DNA of 64,000 nucleotides from Siphonodentalium dalli (lineage: Eukaryota > Mollusca > Scaphopoda > Gadilida > Siphonodentaliidae), in assembly GCA_032622095.1 (NCBI GenBank), contig CP136061.1:135495587-135559586 (forward strand), read 5' to 3'. Position 1 is the stretch's first letter; each line of letters begins with the position of its first letter. A program made the position numbers and the translations under genes. Below, in pieces: positions 19,545 to 30,848 of this stretch. Below the pieces are notes generated by a model. That model ran no database searches. It saw nothing but the letters and a program-made list of their open reading frames with translations, and was not told the DNA's origin.

Positions 19545-19636
19545 GCCTCGGTAGCGCAGTAGGCAGCGCGTCAGTCTCATAATCACAAAATGACAGAGCA
19601 ATCTGAAGGTCGTGAGTTCGATCCTCACTCGGGGCA
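19545..19636 (+). tRNA. tRNA-Met-CAT: tRNA-Met(CAT), unit 14
   Basis: No difference from the unit 2 gene noticed. Confidence 0.95.
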
Positions 19637-19865
19637 GAAATCTTTTGCCTGTGATTTTTAATGTTACCCTTCGGAGCAGATCCATTTTGACAGCCAAGTT
19701 GAAAGAAAAAGAAAACCATCAAAATGTTCTTTTCTGTCTGGATTTTGGTTGGCAGAAACAGCAAACAAGCTATGTGAAATATCAAACTCATAGAGATGGT
19801 GCCAAGAAGTTCACAGGTCAACTGTCGCTTCCATGTGAGCAAGCAAAATGCAAACAAAAAAGTAT

Positions 19866-19980
19866 AGTCAGAAGTGGGGTTCGAACCCACGCCCACATTC
19901 GTGGACCAGAACTCCCATAACCTCGAACGAGGAAGGCAGTACCTTGAGTCTGGCGCCTTAGACCACTCGGCCATCCTGAC
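19866..19980 (-). tRNA. tRNA-Leu-CAA: tRNA-Leu(CAA), unit 14, T73
   Basis: T73; the upstream E-box CACGTG is lost (CAGTTG). Confidence 0.86.
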
Positions 19981-20236
19981 TTATGAAATGAAGACCAAAA
20001 CTGTTGCAGTCCCGCGCGCACGTCAGTTGGTTACAGCTGAAGAGCAAGTTCTCTGTAATTTCGGCATACTAATTAATATTCACGTATTTTGTCAACAGAT
20101 TTGCTGAAACGTCGCACAAACTTTTAGTGAACATGGATTCGGGTGACGTCACATGTAGTTTTTAGACCGATTTTTTGTTATAAGAAATTTTCAAATGCAC
20201 GTTTTACAGTTTATAAGAGCTTATTCCAACACCGAA

Positions 20237-20309
20237 GTTTCCGTAGTGTAGTGGTTATCACGCTCGCCTAACACGCGAGAGGTCCTGAGTTCGAGCCTCA
20301 GCGGAAACA
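20237..20309 (+). tRNA. tRNA-Val-AAC: tRNA-Val(AAC), unit 14
   Basis: As the unit 2 gene. Confidence 0.96.
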
Positions 20310-20539
20310 ACCGGAACAGTTTTGCTGAGTTTTGCCTACAGACAAATAATATTTCGTGTTGCCCGTGGCCAAAGTACTCACACTAAACTGAAACTTGATT
20401 GCCAAAATACATTTTTGTATGATTGAAAGCCCCTCAATTTACTGACCGTCGATCATTTTTGCTTGAGATGAAGAATAAAACACAAACACTTAAAATTGCG
20501 TTATTTGTCAAAAACAAAATTGATTCACCAACTAAAATT

Positions 20540-20612
20540 TGTTCCCGCTGGGGCTCGAACCCAGGACCTCTCGCGTGTGAAGCGAGCGTGATAACCACTA
20601 CACTACGGAAAC
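20540..20612 (-). tRNA. tRNA-Val-CAC: tRNA-Val(CAC), unit 14
   Basis: As the unit 2 gene. Confidence 0.96.
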
Positions 20613-20869
20613 TTCGCATACTGTCACAATTTTAAATGCGCTCGGGATGATTCGACTAGATCAAAACTTACTTCGGTCTGAGAAAATGTTATGACGGTTA
20701 GATAGCTTCCTAATTCCCGCGCAGTACGGCCTGATCACGATGGACAAACTGAGGTTGCACAAATTAATGCCCCGGGCATAGCATCAATCAACATGAAGAC
20801 AACATTTTGTTCAAAGTTATACCTGTACACTATAATATAGTACCCAAACTGTTAGGAAAATCCCCATGT

Positions 20870-20961
20870 GCCTCGGTAGCGCAGTAGGCAGCGCGTCAGT
20901 CTCATAATCACAAAATGACAGAGCAATCTGAAGGTCGTGAGTTCGATCCTCACTCGGGGCA
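20870..20961 (+). tRNA. tRNA-Met-CAT: tRNA-Met(CAT), unit 15
   Basis: No difference from the unit 2 gene noticed. Confidence 0.95.
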
Positions 20962-21190
20962 GAAATCTTTTGCCTGTGATTTTTAATGTTACCCTTCGGA
21001 GCAGATCCATTTTGACAGCCAAGTTGAAAGAAAAAGAAAACCATCAAAATGTTCTTTTCTGTCTGGATTTTGGTTGGCAGAAACAGCAAACAAGCTATGT
21101 GAAATATCAAACTCATAGAGATGGTGCCAAGAAGTTCACAGGTCAACTGTCGCTTCCATGTGAGCAAGCAAAATGCAAACAAAAAAGTAT

Positions 21191-21305
21191 AGTCAGAAGT
21201 GGGGTTCGAACCCACGCCCACATTCGTGGACCAGAACTCCCATAACCTCGAACGAGGAAGGCAGTACCTTGAGTCTGGCGCCTTAGACCACTCGGCCATC
21301 CTGAC
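21191..21305 (-). tRNA. tRNA-Leu-CAA: tRNA-Leu(CAA), unit 15, T73
   Basis: As unit 1, with T73. Confidence 0.87.
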
Positions 21306-21561
21306 TTATGAAATGAAGACCAAAACTGTTGCAGTCCCGCGCGCACGTCACGTGGTTACAGCTGAAGAGCAAGTTCTCTGTAATTTCGGCATACTAATTA
21401 ATATTCACGTATTTTGTCAACAGATTTGCTGAAACGTCGCACAAACTTTTAGTGAACATGGATTCGGGTGACGTCACATGTAGTTTTTAGACCGATTTTT
21501 TGTTATAAGAAATTTTCAAATGCACGTTTTACAGTTTATAAGAGCTTATTCCAACACCGAA

Positions 21562-21634
21562 GTTTCCGTAGTGTAGTGGTTATCACGCTCGCCTAACACG
21601 CGAGAGGTCCTGAGTTCGAGCCTCAGCGGAAACA
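21562..21634 (+). tRNA. tRNA-Val-AAC: tRNA-Val(AAC), unit 15
   Basis: As the unit 2 gene. Confidence 0.96.
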
Positions 21635-21864
21635 ACCGGAACAGTTTTGCTGAGTTTTGCCTACAGACAAATAATGTTTCGTGTTGCCCGTGGCCAAAGT
21701 ACTCACACTAAACTGAAACTTGATTGCCAAAATACATTTTTGTATGATTGAAAGCCCCTCAATTTACTGACCGTCGATCATTTTTGCTTGAGATGAAGAA
21801 TAAAACACAAACACTTAAAATTGCGTTATTTGTCAAAAACAAAATTGATTCACCAACTAAAATT

Positions 21865-21937
21865 TGTTCCCGCTGGGGCTCGAACCCAGGACCTCTCGCG
21901 TGTGAAGCGAGCGTGATAACCACTACACTACGGAAAC
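21865..21937 (-). tRNA. tRNA-Val-CAC: tRNA-Val(CAC), unit 15
   Basis: As the unit 2 gene. Confidence 0.96.
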
Positions 21938-22194
21938 TTCGCATACTGCCACAAATTTAAATGCGCTCGGGATGATTCGACTAGATCAAAACTTACTTCG
22001 GTCTGAGAAAATGTTATGACGGTTAGATAGCTTCCTAATTCCCGCGCAGTACGGCCTGATCACGATGGACAAACTGAGGTTGCACAAATTAATGCCCCGG
22101 GCATAGCATCAATCAACATGAAGACAACATTTTGTTCAAAGTTATACCTGTACACTATAATATAGTACCCAAACTGTTAGGAAAATCCCCATGT

Positions 22195-22286
22195 GCCTCG
22201 GTAGCGCAGTAGGCAGCGCGTCAGTCTCATAATCACAAAATGACAGAGCAATCTGAAGGTCGTTTGTTCGATCCTCACTCGGGGCA
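22195..22286 (+). pseudogene. tRNA-Met(CAT) pseudogene, unit 16
   Basis: T-stem 5' strand reads GTTTG, sharing most of the unit 5 lesion; two T-stem pairs are lost. Confidence 0.75.
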
Positions 22287-22515
22287 GAAATCTTTTGCCT
22301 GTGATTTTTAATGTTACCCTTCGGAGCAGATCCATTTTGACAGCCAAGTTGAAAGAAAAAGAAAACCATCAAAATGTTCTTTTCTGTCTGGATTTTGGTT
22401 GGCAGAAACAGCAAACAAGCTATGTGAAATATCAAACTCATAGAGATGGTGCCAAGAAGTTCACAGGTCAACTGTCGCTTCCATGTGAGCAAGCAAAATG
22501 CAAACAAAAAAGTAT

Positions 22516-22630
22516 TGTCAGAAGTGGGGTTCGAACCCACGCCCACATTCGTGGACCAGAACTCCCATAACCTCGAACGAGGAAGGCAGTACCTTGAGTC
22601 TGGCGCCTTAGACCACTCGGCCATCCTGAC
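22516..22630 (-). tRNA. tRNA-Leu-CAA: tRNA-Leu(CAA), unit 16, A73
   Basis: A73, in the same unit as the T-stem-damaged tRNA-Met, exactly as in unit 5. Confidence 0.95.
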
Positions 22631-22886
22631 TTATGAAATGAAGACCAAAACTGTTGCAGTCCCGCGCGCACGTCACGTGGTTACAGCTGAAGAGCAAGTT
22701 CTCTGTAATTTCGGCATACTAATTAATATTCACGTATTTTGTCAACAGATTTGCTGAAACGTCGCACAAACTTTTAGTGAACATGGATTCGGGTGACGTC
22801 ACATGTAGTTTTTAGACCGATTTTTTGTTATAAGAAATTTTCAAATGCACGTTTTACAGTTTATAAGAGCTTATTCCAACACCGAA

Positions 22887-22959
22887 GTTTCCGTAGTGTA
22901 GTGGTTATCACGCTCGCCTAACACGCGAGAGGTCCTGAGTTCGAGCCTCAGCGGAAACA
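22887..22959 (+). tRNA. tRNA-Val-AAC: tRNA-Val(AAC), unit 16
   Basis: As the unit 2 gene. Confidence 0.96.
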
Positions 22960-23189
22960 ACCGGAACAGTTTTGCTGAGTTTTGCCTACAGAAAAATAAT
23001 ATTTCGTGTTGCCCGTGGCCAAAGTACTCACACTAAACTGAAACTTGATTGCCAAAATACATTTTTGTATGATTGAAAGCCCCTCAATTTACTGACCGTC
23101 GATCATTTTTGCTTGAGATGAAGAATAAAACACAAACACTTAAAATTGCGTTATTTGTCAAAAACAAAATTGATTCACCAACTAAAATT

Positions 23190-23262
23190 TGTTCCCGCTG
23201 GGGCTCGAACCCAGGACCTCTCGCGTGTGAAGCGAGCGTGATAACCACTACACTACGGAAAC
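23190..23262 (-). tRNA. tRNA-Val-CAC: tRNA-Val(CAC), unit 16
   Basis: As the unit 2 gene. Confidence 0.96.
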
Positions 23263-23519
23263 TTCGCATACTGTCACAATTTTAAATGCGCTCGGGATGA
23301 TTCGACTAGATCAAAACTTACTTCGGTCTGAGAAAATGTTATGACGGTTAGATAGCTTCCTAATTCCCGCGCAGTACGGCCTGATCACGATGGACAAACT
23401 GAGGTTGCACAAATTAATGCCCCGGGCATAGCATCAATCAACATGAAGACAACATTTTGTTCAAAGTTATACCTGTACACTATAATATAGTACCCAAACT
23501 GTTAGGAAAATCCCCATGT

Positions 23520-23611
23520 GCCTCGGTAGCGCAGTAGGCAGCGCGTCAGTCTCATAATCACAAAATGACAGAGCAATCTGAAGGTCGTGAGTTCGATCCT
23601 CACTCGGGGCA
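23520..23611 (+). tRNA. tRNA-Met-CAT: tRNA-Met(CAT), unit 17
   Basis: No difference from the unit 2 gene noticed. Confidence 0.95.
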
Positions 23612-23840
23612 GAAATCTTTTGCCTGTGATTTTTAATGTTACCCTTCGGAGCAGATCCATTTTGACAGCCAAGTTGAAAGAAAAAGAAAACCATCAAAAT
23701 GTTCTTTTCTGTCTGGATTTTGGTTGGCAGAAACAGCAAACAAGCTATGTGAAATATCAAACTCATAGAGATGGTGCCAAGAAGTTCACAGGTCAACTGT
23801 CGCTTCCATGTGAGCAAGCAAAATGCAAACAAAAAAGTAT

Positions 23841-23955
23841 AGTCAGAAGTGGGGTTCGAACCCACGCCCACATTCGTGGACCAGAACTCCCATAACCTCG
23901 AACGAGGAAGGCAGTACCTTGAGTCTGGCGCCTTAGACCACTCGGCCATCCTGAC
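23841..23955 (-). tRNA. tRNA-Leu-CAA: tRNA-Leu(CAA), unit 17, T73
   Basis: As unit 1, with T73. Confidence 0.87.
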
Positions 23956-24211
23956 TTATGAAATGAAGACCAAAACTGTTGCAGTCCCGCGCGCACGTCA
24001 CGTGGTTACAGCTGAAGAGCAAGTTCTCTGTAATTTCGGCATACTAATTAATATTCACGTATTTTGTCAACAGATTTGCTGAAACGTCGCACAAACTTTT
24101 AGTGAACATGGATTCGGGTGACGTCACATGTAGTTTTTAGACCGATTTTTTGTTATAAGAAATTTTCAAATGCACGTTTTACAGTTTATAAGAGCTTATT
24201 CCAACACCGAA

Positions 24212-24284
24212 GTTTCCGTAGTGTAGTGGTTATCACGCTCGCCTAACACGCGAGAGGTCCTGAGTTCGAGCCTCAGCGGAAACA
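24212..24284 (+). tRNA. tRNA-Val-AAC: tRNA-Val(AAC), unit 17
   Basis: As the unit 2 gene. Confidence 0.96.
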
Positions 24285-24514
24285 ACCGGAAAAGTTTTGC
24301 TGAGTTTTGCCTACAGACAAATAATGTTTCGTGTTGCCCGTGGCCAAAGTACTCACACTAAACTGAAACTTGATTGCCAAAATACATTTTTGTATGATTG
24401 AAAGCCCCTCAATTTACTGACCGTCGATCATTTTTGCTTGAGATGAAGAATAAAACACAAACACTTAAAATTGCGTTATTTGTCAAAAACAAAATTGATT
24501 CACCAACTAAAATT

Positions 24515-24587
24515 TGTTCCCGCTGGGGCTCGAACCCAGGACCTCTCGCGTGTGAAGCGAGCGTGATAACCACTACACTACGGAAAC
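24515..24587 (-). tRNA. tRNA-Val-CAC: tRNA-Val(CAC), unit 17
   Basis: As the unit 2 gene. Confidence 0.96.
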
Positions 24588-24844
24588 TTCGCATACTGTC
24601 ACAATTTTAAATGCGCTCGGGATGATTCGACTAGATCAAAACTTACTTCGGTCTGAGAAAATGTTATGACGGTTAGATAGCTTCCTAATTCCCGCGCAGT
24701 ACGGCCTGATCACGATGGACAAACTGAGGTTGCACAAATTAATGCACCGGGCATAGCATCAATCAACATGAAGACAACATTTTGTTCAAAGTTATACCTG
24801 TACACTATAATATAGTACCCAAACTGTTAGGAAAATCCCCATGT

Positions 24845-24936
24845 GCCTCGGTAGCGCAGTAGGCAGCGCGTCAGTCTCATAATCACAAAATGACAGAGCA
24901 ATCTGAAGGTCGTGAGTTCGATCCTCACTCGGGGCA
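24845..24936 (+). tRNA. tRNA-Met-CAT: tRNA-Met(CAT), unit 18
   Basis: No difference from the unit 2 gene noticed. Confidence 0.95.
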
Positions 24937-25165
24937 GAAATCTTTTGCCTGTGATTTTTAATGTTACCCTTCGGAGCAGATCCATTTTGACAGCCAAGTT
25001 GAAAGAAAAAGAAAACCATCAAAATATTCTTTTCTGTCTGGATTTTGGTTGGCAGAAACAGCAAACAAGCTATGTGAAATATCAAACTCATAGAGATGGT
25101 GCCAAGAAGTTCACAGGTCAACTGTCGCTTCCATGTGAGCAAGCAAAATGCAAACAAAAAAGTAT

Positions 25166-25280
25166 AGTCAGAAGTGGGGTTCGAACCCACGCCCACATTC
25201 GTGGATCAGAACTCCCATAACCTCGAACGAGGAAGGTAGTACCTTGAGTCTGGCGCCTTAGACCACTCGGCCATCCTGAC
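25166..25280 (-). tRNA. tRNA-Leu-CAA: tRNA-Leu(CAA), unit 18, T73
   Basis: T73; G43 changed to A breaks the first anticodon-stem pair; one intron change. Confidence 0.8.
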
Positions 25281-25536
25281 TTATGAAATGAAGACCAAAA
25301 CTGTTGCAGTCCCGCGCGCACGTCACGTGGTTACAGCTGAAGAGCAAGTTCTCTGTAATTTCGGCATACTAATTAATATTCACGTATTTTGTCAACAGAT
25401 TTGCTGAAACGTCGCACAAACTTTTAGTGAACATGGATTCGGGTGACGTCACATGTAGTTTTTAGACCGATTTTTTGTTATAAGAAATTTTCAAATGCAC
25501 GTTTTACAGTTTATAAGAGCTTATTCCAACACCGAA

Positions 25537-25609
25537 GTTTCCGTAGTGTAGTGGTTATCACGCTCGCCTAACACGCGAGAGGTCCTGAGTTCGAGCCTCA
25601 GCGGAAACA
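25537..25609 (+). tRNA. tRNA-Val-AAC: tRNA-Val(AAC), unit 18
   Basis: As the unit 2 gene. Confidence 0.96.
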
Positions 25610-25839
25610 ACCGGAAAAGTTTTGCTGAGTTTTGCCTACAGACAAATAATGTTTCGTGTTGCCCGTTGCCAAAGTACTCACACTAAACTGAAACTTGATT
25701 GCCAAAATACATTTTTGTATGATTGAAAGCCCCTCAATTTACTGACCGTCGATCATTTTTGCTTGAGATGAAGAATAAAACACAAACACTTAAAATTGCG
25801 TTATTTGTCAAAAACAAAATTGATTCACCAACTAAAATT

Positions 25840-25912
25840 TGTTCCCGCTGGGGCTCGAACCCAGGACCTCTCGCGTGTGAAGCGAGCGTGATAACCACTA
25901 CACTACGGAAAC
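25840..25912 (-). tRNA. tRNA-Val-CAC: tRNA-Val(CAC), unit 18
   Basis: As the unit 2 gene. Confidence 0.96.
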
Positions 25913-26169
25913 TTCGCATACTGTCACAATTTTAAATGCGCTCGGGATGATTCGACTAGATCAAAACTTACTTCGGTCTGAGAAAATGTTATGACGGTTA
26001 GATAGCTTCCTAATTCCCGCGCAGTACGGCCTGATCACGATGGACAAACTGAGGTTGCACAAATTAATGCACCGGGCATAGCATCAATCAACATGAAGAC
26101 AACATTTTGTTCAAAGTTATACCTGTACACTATAATATAGTACCCAAACTGTTAGGAAAATCCCCATGT

Positions 26170-26261
26170 GCCTCGGTAGCGCAGTAGGCAGCGTGTCAGT
26201 CTCATAATCACAAAATGACAGAGCAATCTGAAGGTCGTGAGTTCGATCCTCACTCGGGGCA
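26170..26261 (+). tRNA. tRNA-Met-CAT: tRNA-Met(CAT), unit 19
   Basis: C25 changed to T in the D stem, giving a tolerated G-U pair. Confidence 0.93.
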
Positions 26262-26490
26262 GAAATCTTTTGCCTGTGATTTTTAATGTTACCCTTCGGA
26301 GCAGATCCATTTTGACAGCCAAGTTGAAAGAAAAAGAAAACCATCAAAATATTCTTTTCTGTCTGGATTTTGGTTGGCAGAAACAGCAAACAAGCTATGT
26401 GAAATATCAAACTCATAGAGATGGTGCCAAGAAGTTCACAGGTCAACTGTCGCTTCCATGTGAGCAAGCAAAATGCAAACAAAAAAGTAT

Positions 26491-26605
26491 AGTCAGAAGT
26501 GGGGTTCGAACCCACGCCCACATTCGTGGATCAGAACTCCCATAACCTCGAACGAGGAAGGCAGTACCTTGAGTCTGGCGCCTTAGACCACTCGGCCATC
26601 CTGAC
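26491..26605 (-). tRNA. tRNA-Leu-CAA: tRNA-Leu(CAA), unit 19, T73
   Basis: T73 and the same G43A as unit 18. Confidence 0.8.
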
Positions 26606-26861
26606 TTATGAAATGAAGACCAAAACTGTTGCAGTCCCGCGCGCACGTCACGTGGTTACAGCTGAAGAGCAAGTTCTCTGTAATTTCGGCATACTAATTA
26701 ATATTCACGTATTTTGTCAACAGATTTGCTGAAACGTCGCACAAACTTTTAGTGAACATGGATTCGGGTGACGTCACATGTAGTTTTTAGACCGATTTTT
26801 TGTTATAAGAAATTTTCAAATGCACGTTTTACAGTTTATAAGAGCTTATTCCAACACCGAA

Positions 26862-26934
26862 GTTTCCGTAGTGTAGTGGTTATCACGCTCGCCTAACACG
26901 CGAGAGGTCCTGAGTTCGAGCCTCAGCGGAAACA
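26862..26934 (+). tRNA. tRNA-Val-AAC: tRNA-Val(AAC), unit 19
   Basis: As the unit 2 gene. Confidence 0.96.
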
Positions 26935-27164
26935 ACCGGAAAAGTTTTGCTGAGTTTTGCCTACAGACAAATAATGTTTCGTGTTGCCCGTGGCCAAAGT
27001 ACTCACACTAAACTGAAACTTGATTGCCAAAATACATTTTTGTATGATTGAAAGCCCCTCAATTTACTGACCGTCGATCATTTTTGCTTGAGATGAAGAA
27101 TAAAACACAAACACTTAAAATTGCGTTATTTGTCAAAAACAAAATTGATTCACCAACTAAAATT

Positions 27165-27237
27165 TGTTCCCGCTGGGGCTCGAACCCAGGACCTCTCGCG
27201 TGTGAAGCGAGCGTGATAACCACTACACTACGGAAAC
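27165..27237 (-). tRNA. tRNA-Val-CAC: tRNA-Val(CAC), unit 19
   Basis: As the unit 2 gene. Confidence 0.96.
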
Positions 27238-27494
27238 TTCGCATACTGTCACAATTTTAAATGCGCTCGGGATGATTCGACTAGATCAAAACTTACTTCG
27301 GTCTGAGAAAATGTTATGACGGTTAGATAGCTTCCTAATTCCCGCGCAGTACGGCCTGATCACGATGGACAAACTGAGGTTGCACAAATTAATGCCCCGG
27401 GCATAGCATCAATCAACATGAAGACAACATTTTGTTCAAAGTTATACCGGTACACTATAATATAGTACCCAAACTGTTAGGAAAATCCCCATGT

Positions 27495-27586
27495 GCCTCG
27501 GTAGCGCAGTAGGCAGCGCGTCAGTCTCATAATCACAAAATGACAGAGCAATCTGAAGGTCGTGAGTTCGATCCTCACTCGGGGCA
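27495..27586 (+). tRNA. tRNA-Met-CAT: tRNA-Met(CAT), unit 20
   Basis: No difference from the unit 2 gene noticed. Confidence 0.95.
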
Positions 27587-27815
27587 GAAATCTTTTGCCT
27601 GTGATTTTTAATGTTACCCTTCGGAGCAGATCCATTTTGACAGCCAAGTTGAAAGAAAAAGAAAACCATCAAAATGTTCTTTTCTGTCTGGATTTTGGTT
27701 GGCAGAAACAGCAAACAAGCTATGTGAAATATCAAACTCATAGAGATGGTGCCAAGAAGTTCACAGGTCAACTGTCGCTTCCATGTGAGCAAGCAAAATG
27801 CAAACAAAAAAGTAT

Positions 27816-27930
27816 TGTCAGAAGTGGGGTTCGAACCCACGCCCACATTCGTGGACCAGAACTCCCATAACCTCGAACGAGGAAGGCAGTACCTTGAGTC
27901 TGGCGCCTTAGACCACTCGGCCATCCTGAC
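27816..27930 (-). tRNA. tRNA-Leu-CAA: tRNA-Leu(CAA), unit 20, A73
   Basis: A73; from this unit rightward every Leu copy has A73. Confidence 0.95.
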
Positions 27931-28186
27931 TTATGAAATGAAGACCAAAACTGTTGCAGTCCCGCGCGCACGTCACGTGGTTACAGCTGAAGAGCAAGTT
28001 CTCTCCAATTTCGGCATACTAATTACTATTCACGTATTTTGTCAACAGATTTGCTGAAACGTCGCACAAACTTTTAGTGAACATGGATTCGGGTGACGTC
28101 ACATGTAGTTTTTAGACCGATTTTTTGTTATAAGAAATTTTCAAATGCACGTTTTACAGTTTATAAGAGCTTATTCCAACACCGAA

Positions 28187-28259
28187 GTTTCCGTAGTGTA
28201 GTGGTTATCACGCTCGCCTAACACGCGAGAGGTCCTGAGTTCGAGCCTCAGCGGAAACA
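28187..28259 (+). tRNA. tRNA-Val-AAC: tRNA-Val(AAC), unit 20
   Basis: As the unit 2 gene. Confidence 0.96.
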
Positions 28260-28489
28260 ACCGGAAAAGTTTTGCTGAGTTTTGCCTACAGACAAATAAT
28301 GTTTCGTGTTGCCCGTGGCCAAAGTACTCACACTAAACTGAAACTTGATTGCCAAAATACATTTTTGTATGATTGAAAGCCCCTCAATTTACTGACCGTC
28401 GATCATTTTTGCTTGAGATGAAGAATAAAACACAAACACTTAAAATTGCGTTATTTGTCAAAAACAAAATTGATTCACCAACTAAAATT

Positions 28490-28562
28490 TGTTCCCGCTG
28501 GGGCTCGAACCCAGGACCTCTCGCGTGTGAAGCGAGCGTGATAACCACTACACTACGGAAAC
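28490..28562 (-). tRNA. tRNA-Val-CAC: tRNA-Val(CAC), unit 20
   Basis: As the unit 2 gene. Confidence 0.96.
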
Positions 28563-28819
28563 TTCGCATACTGTCACAATTTTAAATGCGCTCGGGATGA
28601 TTCGACTAGATCAAAACTTACTTCGGTCTGAGAAAATGTTATGACGGTTAGATAGCTTCCTAATTCCCGCGCAGTACGGCCTGATCACGATGGACAAACT
28701 GAGGTTGCACAAATTAATGCCCCGGGCATAGCATCAATCAACATGAAGACAACATTTTGTTCAAAGTTATACCGGTACACTATAATATAGTACCCAAACT
28801 GTTAGGAAAATCCCAATGT

Positions 28820-28911
28820 GCCTCGGTAGCGCAGTAGGCAGCGCGTCAGTCTCATAATCACAAAATGACAGAGCAATCTGAAGGTCGTGAGTTCGATCCT
28901 CACTCGGGGCA
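28820..28911 (+). tRNA. tRNA-Met-CAT: tRNA-Met(CAT), unit 21
   Basis: Gene as in unit 2; one base differs in the leader. Confidence 0.95.
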
Positions 28912-29140
28912 GAAATCTTTTGCCTGTGATTTTTAATGTTACCCTTCGGAGCAGATCCATTTTGACAGCCAAGTTGAAAGAAAAAGAAAACCATCAAAAT
29001 GTTCTTTTCTGTCTGGATTTTGGTTGGCAGAAACAGCAAACAAGCTATGTGAAATATCAAACTCATAGAGATGGTGCCAAGAAGTTCACAGGTCAACTGT
29101 CGCTTCCATGTGAGCAAGCAAAATGCAAACAAAAAAGTAT

Positions 29141-29232
29141 TGTCAGAAGTGGGGTTCGAACCCACGCCCACATTCGTGGACCAGAACTCCCATAACCTCG
29201 AACGAGGAAGGCAGTACCTTGAGTCTGGCGCC
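29141..29232 (-). pseudogene. tRNA-Leu(CAA) 3' part, unit 21, split by LINE
   Basis: A73; interrupted at the same GGCGCC as unit 8. Confidence 0.93.
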
Positions 29233-29610
29233 TTTTTTTTTTTTTTTTTATATTTTATTTATAAAAATCATAATGTAATATGACATATACAAAATATTGA
29301 AACATTGCACACAACATATAAAAATAATGATAATAATAACAGTATTCACTATAATAAATGGAATTTGTCATCACTTGTTGTTATATAACATGTGGTCTTA
29401 CTATACAAAATTGTATGCTGTATTTAAGTAGTTAACTCTATTCCTATTCCTAAAAGGAAGTTGAACTGGATTTTTAGCATTATAAACTGAATCTCCTGTT
29501 ATTCAACTCGATAGATAGCTGATATGTTTCAAATTTAATTATGATAATATTCAACTCGATTGTAATGTGACGTACAGTTTTGTCGGCAAATTGTCGTACA
29601 GTAATCGATA
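29233..29610 (-). mobile_element. 5'-truncated LINE 3' end in tRNA-Leu (element B)
   Basis: T17 (29233-29249) follows GGCGCC of the unit 21 tRNA-Leu, then 360 bp that match the start of element C (46170-46530) with only scattered differences, by eye about 95%. The 5' junction lies in shared GCG bases, and the usual 12-14 bp duplication is cut to GCGCC(TT). It holds no gene. It looks like a short abortive reverse transcription product of the same family. Confidence 0.88.
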
Positions 29611-29638
29611 GCGCCTTAGACCACTCGGCCATCCTGAC
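29611..29638 (-). pseudogene. tRNA-Leu(CAA) 5' part, unit 21
   Basis: First 28 bases; starts at GCGCC, so the full 12-14 bp duplication is not present here. Confidence 0.9.
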
Positions 29639-29894
29639 TTATGAAATGAAGACCAAAACTGTTGCAGTCCCGCGCGCACGTCACGTGGTTACAGCTGAAG
29701 AGCAAGTTCTCTGTAATTTCGGCATACTAATTAATATTCACGTATTTTGTCAACAGATTTGCTGAAACGTCGCACAAACTTTTAGTGAACATGGATTCGG
29801 GTGACGTCACATGTAGTTTTTAGACCGATTTTTTGTTATAAGAAATTTTCAAATGCACGTTTTACAGTTTATAAGAGCTTATTCCAACACCGAA

Positions 29895-29967
29895 GTTTCC
29901 GTAGTGTAGTGGTTATCACGCTCGCCTAACACGCGAGAGGTCCTGAGTTCGAGCCTCAGCGGAAACA
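29895..29967 (+). tRNA. tRNA-Val-AAC: tRNA-Val(AAC), unit 21
   Basis: As the unit 2 gene. Confidence 0.96.
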
Positions 29968-30197
29968 ACCGGAAAAGTTTTGCTGAGTTTTGCCTACAGA
30001 CAAATAATGTTTCGTGTTGCCCGTGGCCAAAGTACTCACACTAAACTGAAACTTGATTGCCAAAATACATTTTTGTATGATTCAAAGCCCCTCAATTTAC
30101 TGACCGTCGATCATTTTTGCTTGAGATGAAGAATAAAACACAAACACTTAAAATTGCATTATTTGTCAAAAACAAAATTGATTCACCAACTAAAATT

Positions 30198-30270
30198 TGT
30201 TCCCGCTGGGGCTCGAACCCAGGACCTCACGCGTGCGAAGCGAGCGTGATAACCACTACACTACGGAAAC
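30198..30270 (-). tRNA. tRNA-Val body with anticodon CGC, unit 21
   Basis: Anticodon middle base changed: CAC becomes CGC (complement of 30235-30237), an Ala anticodon on a Val body. One anticodon-stem pair is also broken. Either a decayed gene or a mischarging chimera. Confidence 0.75.
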
Positions 30271-30527
30271 TTCGCATACTGTCACAATTTTAAATGCGCT
30301 CGGGATGATTCGACTAGATCAAAACTTACTTCGGTCTGAGAAAATGTTATGACGGTTAGATAGCTTCCTAATTCCCGCGCAGTACGGCCTGATCACGATG
30401 GACAAACTGAGGTTGCACAAATTAATGCCCCGGGCATAGCATCAATCAACATGAAGACAACATTTTGTTCAAAGTTATACCGGTACACTATAATATAGTA
30501 CCCAAACTGTTAGGAAAATCCCCATGT

Positions 30528-30619
30528 GCCTCGGTAGCGCAGTAGGCAGCGCGTCAGTCTCATAATCACAAAATGACAGAGCAATCTGAAGGTCGTGAGT
30601 TCGATCCTCACTCGGGGCA
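30528..30619 (+). tRNA. tRNA-Met-CAT: tRNA-Met(CAT), unit 22, terminator mutated
   Basis: Gene as in unit 2, but the downstream TTTT reads TTGT, so read-through toward tRNA-Leu is likely. Confidence 0.94.
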
Positions 30620-30848
30620 GAAATCTTGTGCCTGTGATTTTTAATGTTACCCTTCGGAGCAGATCCATTTTGACAGCCAAGTTGAAAGAAAAAGAAAACC
30701 ATCAAAATGTTCTTTTCTGTCTGGATTTTGGTTGGCAGAAACAGCAAACAAGCTATGTGAAATATCAAACTCATAGAGATGGTGCCAAGAAGTTCACAGG
30801 TCAACTGTCGCTTCCATGTGAGCAAGCAAAATGCAAACAAAAAAGTAT

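Larger units (their letters stand above)
11998..29232. repeat. Tandem tRNA array, block 2 (units 8-21)
   Basis: Resumes at the target-site duplication in tRNA-Leu and runs to the next LINE. Most Leu copies here have T73 on the sense strand; units 16, 20 and 21 have A73. Units 11 and 13 share a tRNA-Met with acceptor base 3 changed and anticodon AAT, and units 10 and 12 share a 1-bp deletion between the Val genes, a two-unit periodicity. Units 18 and 19 share a Leu anticodon-stem change. Confidence 0.97.
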
